Assembly (NCBI GenBank): GCA_030591795.1
Contig: JAUVAJ010000160.1
Coordinates: 1-5,113 of the forward strand
Direction: 5' to 3'
Length of the DNA stretch: 5,113 nucleotides
Origin: Desulfuromonadales bacterium
GTDB taxonomy: Bacteria > Desulfobacterota > Desulfuromonadia > Desulfuromonadales > UBA2294
Part shown: positions 1-4,750 of the stretch, in pieces
Layout of the letters: each line of letters starts with the position of its first letter
Numbering within the stretch: position 1 is the stretch's first letter
The notes under the pieces: model-generated
What the model was told of the DNA's origin: nothing
The model's input: only the letters and a program-made list of their open reading frames with translations
Databases searched by the model: none
Program-made: the position numbers and the translations under genes

Positions 1-147
1 AACAAAATCATCATCCTCTCCGGCCATGAAGCCGAATACTTACACCAACGAATTCCAATGGGGGAATGCCTGGCAGTCCTCAACAAACATGAGGCGAGAC
101 AAAAAGAAGTCCTCGACATGGTATTCATGGCGCTGCAGGAAAAATAA
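1..147 (+). CDS. C-terminal fragment of a probable response-regulator receiver (REC) domain protein
   Basis: This frame is open from the window edge to TAA at 145-147 and gives the last 48 residues of a protein whose start lies outside. The visible start, KIIILSGHEAE, looks like beta strand 4 of a CheY-like receiver domain, with Ser in the conserved Ser/Thr position. Further on, LAVLNKHE resembles beta strand 5 with the conserved Lys, although the usual Lys-Pro is Lys-His here. It is followed by a helix (RQKEVLDMVFMALQ) that would be alpha 5. No DNA-binding or output domain follows, so the protein is either a single-domain regulator or a larger kinase or regulator ending in a receiver. The phosphoacceptor Asp would lie upstream and cannot be seen. 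The gene converges on the EamA transporter with 9 bases between the two stop codons and no visible terminator. That it is coding is fairly sure; the REC assignment from so short a piece is moderate. Confidence 0.6.
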   Translation, partial: NKIIILSGHEAEYLHQRIPMGECLAVLNKHEARQKEVLDMVFMALQEK

Positions 148-156
148 CAGTCGAGA

Positions 157-1074
157 TCAGGTTTCAACCGCCGCCGTACTCCCACGGCGACTTATCAAAA
201 CCCCGCCGAAGACCAGTCCACAGGCGCACCATTGCCAGAATGTCATGGTTTCGCCAAGAATCAACATCCCCAGCACTACGCTAAACACCGGAATCAGGTT
301 AATGAAGCCCGCAGCTTGATTGGCTGGGATCTGACTGACACCGTAGTTATACAGTCCATAGGCAAACAGGGTGACAACAATGCCTAGGTAAACGGTAGCC
401 AACACCGGAATCGGCAGAAAAGCCTCGGGCAGATTGGTCCCTGGCAGAAACATAAATGGCAAGAAAAACACCGCGCCGATGAAAGCCTGACTGGCAGTGA
501 GAAAGCTGACCGGAAACCGTGCGGTTAAGTGCTTGAGCACAATGGTATAACCGGCTGCGCAGACCATAGCCAGAAATTCATAGAAGTTGCCGAGCAACGG
601 GTTCGGAGCGGAATCGGTCTGTTCACCGGCCAGGCTGAGCCATAACGCACCGATGACGGCAATGCAAAAACCGATCAATGCCTGCCTGGTGATCCGCTCT
701 TTCAGGACAAGCCAGGCGCTGACCGCCACCATCAAGGGCAACATGGCAGTAATCATCCCGGCCTGCGAAGCGGTGGTGTTTTCAATCGCCTTGGCTTCAA
801 AGATAAAATAGAGACACGGCTCAAATGCCGACATCAGCAACAGGTGTTTGATATCCTGCCGGGTAAAGGTGAGTTTTAAAAACCCGGGAACAAACAACAA
901 GAAACAAAGACTCGCCACCAGCATTCGGCCAAAGATAACCACCATCGGATGATAATCGCGAAAAGCGATCTTCAAGGCAACAAATGAACTTCCCCAGAGC
1001 AGCATGGCCAACAAAAGCCCGGCAATCGGCAGCCAGGTCTTAACTGGACGTGGAGATAAAGTGGTTACATGCAT
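157..1074 (-). CDS. EamA-family (DMT superfamily) inner-membrane transporter
   Basis: Encodes a 305-residue, very hydrophobic protein with about ten predicted membrane segments arranged as two EamA repeats, the usual size and build of drug/metabolite transporter (DMT) exporters. Repeat 1 contains the hallmark LLWGSSFVALK (residues 25-35) and ends near LVLKERIT (122-129). Repeat 2 starts around residue 160, and its last helices carry NLIPVFSVVLGMLILGE (259-275), a typical C-terminal EamA signature. A short basic tail (RRGSTAAVET) follows. Family members export amino acids, metabolites or drugs, and the substrate cannot be told from sequence. I chose the ATG at 1074 because AAGG lies 9 bases upstream. 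An in-frame TTG at 1101 would add nine residues but has no good ribosome binding site. The upstream region holds an inverted repeat (1105-1130) that could be its operator. The gene is divergent from the small RR-repeat genes and convergent with the receiver-domain gene. Confidence 0.88.
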   Translation of the reverse strand: MHVTTLSPRPVKTWLPIAGLLLAMLLWGSSFVALKIAFRDYHPMVVIFGRMLVASLCFLLFVPGFLKLTFTRQDIKHLLLMSAFEPCLYFIFEAKAIENTTASQAGMITAMLPLMVAVSAWLVLKERITRQALIGFCIAVIGALWLSLAGEQTDSAPNPLLGNFYEFLAMVCAAGYTIVLKHLTARFPVSFLTASQAFIGAVFFLPFMFLPGTNLPEAFLPIPVLATVYLGIVVTLFAYGLYNYGVSQIPANQAAGFINLIPVFSVVLGMLILGETMTFWQWCACGLVFGGVLISRRGSTAAVET

Positions 1075-1104
1075 CGTGATAAACCTTGGTTGAAGAAACA
1101 AGCA

Positions 1105-1130
1105 TCACACGTTAACGTTACAATGTGTGA
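1105..1130. promoter_or_regulatory. Inverted repeat, candidate operator upstream of the EamA gene
   Basis: TCACAC (1105-1110) and GTGTGA (1125-1130) are perfect inverted copies. The symmetry continues inwards as TT (1112-1113) and AA (1122-1123), giving half-sites of nine bases matching at eight positions around an 8-base centre. The repeat lies 31-56 bases upstream of the chosen EamA start. On the minus strand a TATAAC that could be a -10 box sits at 1143-1138, so the repeat would cover the start of transcription, a usual place for a repressor site. No U-run follows on either strand, so a terminator is unlikely. The regulator is not identifiable. Confidence 0.4.
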
Positions 1131-1180
1131 AAATCCAGTTATATATGGCAACAGCCGACTGTTTTTTGGCGTACTAAATT

Positions 1181-1208
1181 TTGCGTATTGTTAGATTTCT
1201 GTTAGAAT
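1181..1208 (+). promoter_or_regulatory. Candidate promoter for the first RR-repeat gene
   Basis: A TAGAAT at 1203-1208 matches five of six bases of the sigma-70 -10 consensus. A weak -35 candidate, TTGCGT (1181-1186), lies 16 bases upstream. The surrounding stretch is AT-rich, and transcription from here would give a leader of roughly 80 bases before the ATG at 1296. Overlapping it is a direct repeat of TGTTAGA (1189-1195 and 1200-1206), spaced 11 bases start to start. This is a guess from consensus only; the -35 match is poor. Confidence 0.3.
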
Positions 1209-1284
1209 AGGCGAAGCGCTTGTTTACCATACGGTACAATCGCAGATAAAGTTTTGTCGAAACACAATCTGTAACTATGAATAC

Positions 1285-1290
1285 AGGAGG
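1285..1290 (+). promoter_or_regulatory. Strong ribosome binding site of the first RR-repeat gene
   Basis: A perfect AGGAGG lies five bases before the ATG at 1296. It is as good as the sites of the cox genes in this window and is the main reason, besides the paralogue downstream, for calling such a short reading frame a gene. Confidence 0.7.
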
Positions 1291-1295
1291 CGAAA

Positions 1296-1433
1296 ATGAC
1301 GCAGACAGGTACACGTTCCGGACAAGAAAGACGCGATGAAGATAAACGGCGCAAAGTGAAAGTGAAGATCGACCCGGATCGTAGAGACGGAGATGAGCGC
1401 CGCGACGGTGATGACCGACGTGAAGACAAATAG
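1296..1433 (+). CDS. Small charged RR-repeat protein, copy 1 (45 aa, function unknown)
   Basis: Encodes 45 residues, starting at an ATG with a perfect AGGAGG five bases upstream and ending at TAG. Thirty residues are charged (16 Arg/Lys and 14 Asp/Glu). There is no Cys, no aromatic residue and no membrane segment or signal peptide, so it should be a soluble, probably flexible, cytoplasmic protein. Five Arg-Arg pairs start at residues 12, 18, 29, 35 and 41. The last three form a six-residue repeat of the pattern (D/E)RRxGx, from PDRRDGDERR to the C terminus. A short non-Arg stretch of alternating Val/Lys (21-25) separates the two RR blocks. It aligns without gaps to the protein at 1544-1681, with 21 of 45 residues identical. 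Similar RR-rich stretches occur as linkers in some bacterial signalling proteins, as I recall, but I know no characterised stand-alone family. Nucleic-acid or protein binding is possible from the charge pattern but not shown. Confidence 0.7.
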   Translation: MTQTGTRSGQERRDEDKRRKVKVKIDPDRRDGDERRDGDDRREDK

Positions 1434-1506
1434 CCAGTTTGCCATAAACACTGCTTGAATAAGATTACAGACACCGCATTATTATGGTTGTTATAGCAAT
1501 AGACTT

Positions 1507-1521
1507 TGTACAAATTGTACA
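1507..1521. promoter_or_regulatory. Perfect palindrome between the two RR-repeat genes
   Basis: TGTACAA and TTGTACA are exact inverted copies around a single central A, making a 15-base palindrome. Five T residues (1522-1526) follow directly. Read as RNA it could form only a 6-bp, AU-rich stem with a three-base loop before a short U-run, which is a weak terminator at best. As DNA it is the size and symmetry of a dimeric regulator's binding site. It ends 22 bases before the ATG of copy 2, where a bound repressor could block transcription or an attenuator could act. I cannot assign a regulator. Confidence 0.45.
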
Positions 1522-1543
1522 TTTTTGAAAGAGAGTTGTTGGA

Positions 1544-1681
1544 ATGCAATACGCAGTGATTCGCTCAGAGAAAGAAAGGCGGTCCGAATATGATCGCAGA
1601 AGCACCCGGATGCAGCTCAATCCGGATCGACGTAACGGCGTTGACAGACGTAGAGGGCGCGACCGGAGAAGTGACGCCTAA
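1544..1681 (+). CDS. Small Arg-rich RR-repeat protein, copy 2 (45 aa, function unknown)
   Basis: Encodes 45 residues from ATG to TAA, the same length as the gene at 1296-1433, and aligns with it end to end without a gap (21 identities). The five RR pairs start at the same positions (12, 18, 29, 35, 41), with the C-terminal hexapeptide run PDRRNGVDRRRGRDRR. It carries more Arg (14) and fewer acids (8) than copy 1, so its net charge is clearly more positive, about +7 against about +2. Two Tyr are present and no Cys. No membrane segment or signal is visible. The ribosome binding site is weaker (GAGAG at 1531-1535, eight bases before the start). The LysE-type exporter starts 33 bases after its stop, so the two are probably co-transcribed. 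At all ten shared RR-pair arginines the codon differs from copy 1, which supports a real, old protein-coding duplication. Function unknown. Confidence 0.7.
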   Translation: MQYAVIRSEKERRSEYDRRSTRMQLNPDRRNGVDRRRGRDRRSDA

Positions 1682-1701
1682 CCTCAAAGCCGTGTCCATG
1701 C

Positions 1702-1706
1702 AGGGA
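1702..1706 (+). promoter_or_regulatory. Ribosome binding site of the LysE-family gene
   Basis: AGGGA eight bases before the ATG at 1715 sets the start of the exporter. It lies in the short 33-base gap after the second RR-repeat gene, and no separate promoter is evident in that gap. Confidence 0.5.
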
Positions 1707-1714
1707 CAAACTAG

Positions 1715-2338
1715 ATGGAACTCGAAATTTGGCTGACTTACGTAGCCGCCAGTCTGATTCTGACCGCAACTCCCGGCCCGAGTATTTTTCTCGGCATGGT
1801 TCACTCACTGAACTATGGAGTAAAAAACACCCTCTATACGGCGCTCGGTGATATCTCGGCCAACTTCATCCAGATGATGCTGGTTGCCATCGGCCTGGGG
1901 GCTATTGTTGCCGCCTCGGAGACCGCCTTTCAGACCATCAAGTGGTTCGGCGTCATCACGCTCTGCTACCTCGGCCTGAAAATGCTTCTGGCAAAAGAAG
2001 CAAACGGTCTTGAAAAAACCGTGACAGCCGATACCACTTTATCCCCAAAAAAACTCTACCTGCAGGGTTTCATGGTTGCTGCCAGCAACCCGAAGGCGAT
2101 CGTTTTTTTCACCGCCTTTTTCCCGCAATTTATCGATCCGGAGCGATCGCTCTTTACCCAGATGGCGATCATGTGTCCGACCATGGCAACTCTCGATTTC
2201 TTCTGGGTTATGCTCTACAGCCTCTCCGCCAAACGAATGGCGTCAACCTTCAGGCAAAAAGCCGGGGCGATCAACAAGAGCGGTGGTGCGGTGCTCGTTG
2301 GTGCTGCGTTGTTTATGGCTTTTGCAAAGAGAGACTAG
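1715..2338 (+). CDS. LysE/RhtB-family exporter
   Basis: Encodes 207 residues, the normal length of the LysE/RhtB family of inner-membrane amino-acid and metabolite exporters. The N-terminal helix ends in the family signature ATPGPS (residues 18-23). It is followed by the conserved glycine-containing cytoplasmic segment around GVKNTLYTALGD (35-46), then hydrophobic helices at about 51-67 and 75-93. A hydrophilic linker (94-113) precedes ASNPKAIVFFTAFFPQFID (123-141), the second strong family signature. Two further hydrophobic stretches (about 148-170 and 189-204) complete the usual five to six membrane segments. The start ATG has AGGGA eight bases upstream. Family members export Lys, Arg, Thr, homoserine lactone and related compounds; the substrate here cannot be inferred. 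The gene follows the RR-repeat genes closely on the same strand and ends 22 bases from the stop of ctaB on the other strand, with no clear terminator between them. Confidence 0.88.
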   Translation: MELEIWLTYVAASLILTATPGPSIFLGMVHSLNYGVKNTLYTALGDISANFIQMMLVAIGLGAIVAASETAFQTIKWFGVITLCYLGLKMLLAKEANGLEKTVTADTTLSPKKLYLQGFMVAASNPKAIVFFTAFFPQFIDPERSLFTQMAIMCPTMATLDFFWVMLYSLSAKRMASTFRQKAGAINKSGGAVLVGAALFMAFAKRD

Positions 2339-2360
2339 AAGGCTGTCGGTCTATCCCTGC

Positions 2361-3245
2361 TCAAATCAGCACAGAATCAAGCATAATCAGCAGCAGGAAT
2401 AACGTCAGAAACAGCTTAAGTCGCCCGCCATGAGCTGTCGCAAAGACAATAGGGGACACAATATTGAAGGGAACTAGCGAACGTAGTGTGAGCCAGAAGA
2501 TAACTCCAACCGCCATGTAAACAGCTGTAGTGTTGCCCGGCAAACCGACAACGGCGAGTTGTAAACTGGCGACCGCAAGTGCGGCCGTCCAGAGACGAGT
2601 CAGATAGACCAGCTGCAGCGCTGAAACCGAATCAGGAATCAGTGCCAGCCCGGCGTACTTGTAGTCATCTCGCTCAGGAATCGCCAGACAGATGAAATGC
2701 GGCACCTGCCAGAGAACCATAAAGATCAACAACGAACAAAGACGCGGGTCGAGTAAAGAACCAGACGCCGCCAACCAGCCAGCAGCAACCGGCAACGCCC
2801 CGCTTATCGCCCCGGGAAAAAGCGCCAATGAAGAATATTGTTTAACGGGAGTATAAAGGCCGTTGTAGATCAACAGCGCCAACAGACTCGCCAGAGCAGT
2901 CGGACCGTTGATGGCAAACAGCAGCGCCAGCCCGATAGCCGCACATCCGGCGGCAAACAATAGCGCTTCACCGCTGGTCATTATCCCGGCAGCCAGAGGG
3001 CGCAAGCGGGTTCGCGTCATTCGGGCATCGATCTCACGTTCCTGAAGCTGATTCAGAATTGACGCCGCCGCCGACAGCATGAAGATGCCGAGCCAGAGTG
3101 CCAGCGCAACCGGCCACTCGCGAACACCGGCGGCGACCAGGTAACTGACCACCGCACTGCACGCGACCATGCCGGTCAGACCCGGACGGGTCATCAACAG
3201 CAACTGGCCAATAGTCGGGAACGCTCTGGAAGAGAGGACCGTCAT
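2361..3245 (-). CDS. ctaB: Protoheme IX farnesyltransferase (heme O synthase) CtaB/CyoE
   Basis: This membrane enzyme of the UbiA prenyltransferase superfamily transfers a farnesyl group from farnesyl diphosphate to the vinyl group of heme B, making heme O for heme-copper oxidases. The 294 residues match the usual length and contain about nine hydrophobic segments. Family marks are NQLQEREIDARMTRTRLRPL (65-84), which is the Mg-diphosphate binding loop; YTPVKQYSS (131-139); GALPVAAGWLA (149-159); and WQVPHFICLAIPERDDYKYAG (179-199). In the first loop the usual N-x3-D-x-D-x-D reads N65, E69, E71, D73, with two Asp to Glu changes. The ATG starts two bases after the coxB stop. Its ribosome binding site is weak (AAGGG inside the end of coxB, 12 bases away), so translation is probably coupled to coxB. 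It is the last cox operon gene visible. No heme A synthase gene lies in the window, which leaves open whether the oxidase uses heme O or A. Confidence 0.9.
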   Translation of the reverse strand: MTVLSSRAFPTIGQLLLMTRPGLTGMVACSAVVSYLVAAGVREWPVALALWLGIFMLSAAASILNQLQEREIDARMTRTRLRPLAAGIMTSGEALLFAAGCAAIGLALLFAINGPTALASLLALLIYNGLYTPVKQYSSLALFPGAISGALPVAAGWLAASGSLLDPRLCSLLIFMVLWQVPHFICLAIPERDDYKYAGLALIPDSVSALQLVYLTRLWTAALAVASLQLAVVGLPGNTTAVYMAVGVIFWLTLRSLVPFNIVSPIVFATAHGGRLKLFLTLFLLLIMLDSVLI

Positions 3246-3247
3246 CT

Positions 3248-4441
3248 CTATTTAACGCCCTTCAGGTAGTCAACCAAAGCTTGCAACTCAGCTTCATTCA
3301 AATGATCGTAAGCCGGCATGATCGGCGGAAAATCTTCAACCAGCTCCTGTTCCGGCCGGGTGATGGCACGCAGTAAATATGCGCCATCCGCCGAGATAGT
3401 CCCCCCACCCTCAAGTGCCGTTTCGCGGCCAAAGATAGACTTGAAAGTCGGACCGACCAGTTGCGAACCATCGGTTGAATGGCAGCCGAGGCAGCCATTT
3501 TCCTTGGCAATCTGTTCACCGTCAAGACCGGCAGGCGGCGCACCGGTCAGCAAGAAATCGAGCATGACTGCAAGGTCTTCATCCGGTATTGCACCTGCAA
3601 ACGGCGGCATGACCGGTGGGGAACCCTTAACGATCTCAACCTCCGGATCGAGAATAGCTGTCCGCAAATAGTCGCGATCAGCTGTGAGCGCAGTCTCCTT
3701 ACCGTCGCGTTCGACAACTGTCGCCCGTCCGGCAATGCCTTTAAAAGTCGGCCCGACCGAATCAGAACCATCGAGACTGTGACAACCGAGGCAGCCATAT
3801 TGATCAAGCAGCGCCTCACCTGCAGCTACAGCTGGCGGCTCGAACTTGACCCATTCAGCAAACTCGGCCTGCGGTATGGCCTCGACCGTAGTGATCATAT
3901 CTGCATGGCCAACCCCGCAATATTCAGCGCAGAAAAGATTATAACTACCGGGCTCTTCGGCGTTGAACCAGACCCAGGTGGTCATCCCCGGCACGACATC
4001 CCGTTTGACGCGAAAAGCCGGCACATAAAACGCGTGCAGCACATCCAGCGCCTCGAGCTTGACCTTAACCGGCGTCCCGACCGGAACATAAAGTTTGTCG
4101 GAACTTTTCCCGCTGGCGTATTTGAAATTCCACGACCACATCCGGGCCGTGGCATCAACCTGAATAGCCCCCTCCGGAATCCGCTGCAACGACAGGTAGC
4201 CTTCCCAACCGAACCAGAACATGGCCATAACCAATATTGTCGGGATGGTCGTCCAGGTAATCTCCAGCCAGATATTATGATCCTTTTGCGATAACGGTAC
4301 CGGGTAGCGCTTGCGATTGTAGCGAATCACAAAATAGACCATCAACACGGTGATCAACAGCAGCATCACCACGCTGACCCCGAGAATAAAATTAAAGGCG
4401 TTATCGACAGCCTGAACCGTAGTCATTTGTTGCGGGTTCAC
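3248..4441 (-). CDS. coxB: Cytochrome c oxidase subunit II with CuA site and two fused heme c domains
   Basis: Encodes 397 residues of the electron-entry subunit of a caa3-like heme-copper oxidase. Two membrane helices (about 14-39 and 63-80) anchor a periplasmic cupredoxin domain (about 93-190). All CuA ligands are visible: His136, Cys171, Glu173, Cys175, His179 and Met182 (in CAEYCGVGHADM). Two cytochrome c domains follow: CLGCH at 217-221 with probable axial Met278 (PPVMPPF), and CLGCH at 317-321 with probable axial Met375 (PPIMPAY). The two domains are clearly duplicates, sharing GCLGCHS, VGPTFK and PP(V/I)MP in the same order. Ordinary caa3 subunit II has one such domain. As I recall, a diheme form is known from the cc(b/o)o3 oxidase of Desulfovibrio vulgaris. 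The start is GTG at 4441, set by AGGAGG four bases upstream; the next ATG (4426) is too far from it. It lies 9 bases after subunit IV and 2 bases before ctaB. Confidence 0.95.
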   Translation of the reverse strand: MNPQQMTTVQAVDNAFNFILGVSVVMLLLITVLMVYFVIRYNRKRYPVPLSQKDHNIWLEITWTTIPTILVMAMFWFGWEGYLSLQRIPEGAIQVDATARMWSWNFKYASGKSSDKLYVPVGTPVKVKLEALDVLHAFYVPAFRVKRDVVPGMTTWVWFNAEEPGSYNLFCAEYCGVGHADMITTVEAIPQAEFAEWVKFEPPAVAAGEALLDQYGCLGCHSLDGSDSVGPTFKGIAGRATVVERDGKETALTADRDYLRTAILDPEVEIVKGSPPVMPPFAGAIPDEDLAVMLDFLLTGAPPAGLDGEQIAKENGCLGCHSTDGSQLVGPTFKSIFGRETALEGGGTISADGAYLLRAITRPEQELVEDFPPIMPAYDHLNEAELQALVDYLKGVK

Positions 4442-4445
4442 GACT

Positions 4446-4451
4446 CCTCCT
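4446..4451 (-). promoter_or_regulatory. AGGAGG of coxB overlapping the subunit IV stop codon
   Basis: Read on the minus strand, TAAGGAGG joins the TAA of the subunit IV gene (4453-4451) to a perfect AGGAGG, with four bases before the GTG start of coxB. It decides the GTG start and suggests that ribosomes finishing subunit IV start again on coxB. Confidence 0.7.
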
Positions 4452-4735
4452 TATCTGTACAGAACATCTAACAATGAAAAACCGATAAATACGGCTAAAA
4501 TTATCAGCGTGGCAAGCACCGCCAGCTTGAACAGTAGCTGTTCATACTTCAGGTGCATGAAAATCATAACGACCAGCGCTGACTTGCAGCTGGCGATCGT
4601 TAATGCCACCCATATATTCATAGCACCGAGGTCAACCTGCGCCACACCGATGGTAACACCGGTCAGAATCAGCAGTACGATCCAGATCAGAATGAATGTC
4701 CGGTACGAAACGATATGTGAGGTTTCACTACTCAT
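4451..4735 (-). CDS. coxD: Cytochrome c oxidase subunit IV (prokaryotic type, CoxD/CtaF-like)
   Basis: Encodes a 94-residue small membrane subunit of a heme-copper oxidase, of the prokaryotic subunit IV family found beside subunit III in caa3-type and quinol oxidases. Three hydrophobic helices are visible at about 12-32, 40-60 and 69-89. The family signature is in the second: CKSALVVMIFMHLKYE (50-65). In related oxidases this subunit helps assembly or stability of the core and holds no cofactor. The start could be any of ATG 4735, ATG 4741 or TTG 4744. I prefer 4735 because AGGAGG (4750-4745) is then nine bases away, while the others leave three bases or none. The gene sits between subunits III and II, which is good support for the call despite its short length. 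The symbol follows common usage and is less certain than the function. Confidence 0.87.
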   Translation of the reverse strand: MSSETSHIVSYRTFILIWIVLLILTGVTIGVAQVDLGAMNIWVALTIASCKSALVVMIFMHLKYEQLLFKLAVLATLIILAVFIGFSLLDVLYR

Positions 4736-4744
4736 GTGCATCAA

Positions 4745-4750
4745 CCTCCT
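4745..4750 (-). promoter_or_regulatory. AGGAGG of subunit IV overlapping the subunit III stop codon
   Basis: On the minus strand the subunit III stop TGA (4752-4750) runs straight into GGAGG, so the last base of the stop is the first base of AGGAGG. This is the same arrangement as at the next junction and implies coupled translation. It supports ATG 4735 as the subunit IV start. Confidence 0.7.

Noticed and set aside
26..319. 97-residue plus-strand reading frame at the window start
   Set aside because: It overlaps both the receiver-like C terminus in another frame and the end of the EamA gene, and it resembles no protein.
1075..1101. N-terminal extension of the EamA protein from a TTG at 1101
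   Set aside because: The added nine residues have no family support and the TTG lacks a ribosome binding site, while the ATG at 1074 has AAGG at a workable distance.
1151..1166. Possible terminator ACAG-CCGA-CTGT followed by six T
   Set aside because: The stem is only four base pairs and no plus-strand gene ends nearby.
1167..1184. Sigma-54-like TGGC...TTGC upstream of the first small gene
   Set aside because: The GG and GC elements are 13 bases apart instead of the required 10.
1123..1194. 23-residue reading frame (ATG to TAG) upstream of the small genes
   Set aside because: It has no ribosome binding site or similarity to the RR-repeat proteins, and it overlaps the inverted repeat and candidate promoter region.
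1209..1284. Riboswitch in the leader of the first small gene, for example a cyclic di-GMP type
   Set aside because: I could not find the conserved sequence blocks of any class I know, or a strong stem.
1202..1549. 115-residue minus-strand reading frame across the first small gene
   Set aside because: It is antisense to the 1296-1433 gene. Its Arg/Ser-rich low-complexity middle mirrors the repeated codons of that gene, and it has no recognisable domain.
1565..1804. 79-residue minus-strand reading frame across the second small gene and the exporter start
   Set aside because: It runs antisense through two better-supported genes and has no family features.
2339..2360. Bidirectional terminator between the exporter and ctaB
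   Set aside because: The 22-base gap has no stable inverted repeat and no T-run.
3479..4294. 271-residue plus-strand reading frame inside coxB
   Set aside because: It is fully antisense to subunit II, whose CuA and heme motifs are unmistakable. The translation has no membrane segments or known motifs, so it is a shadow of codon bias.
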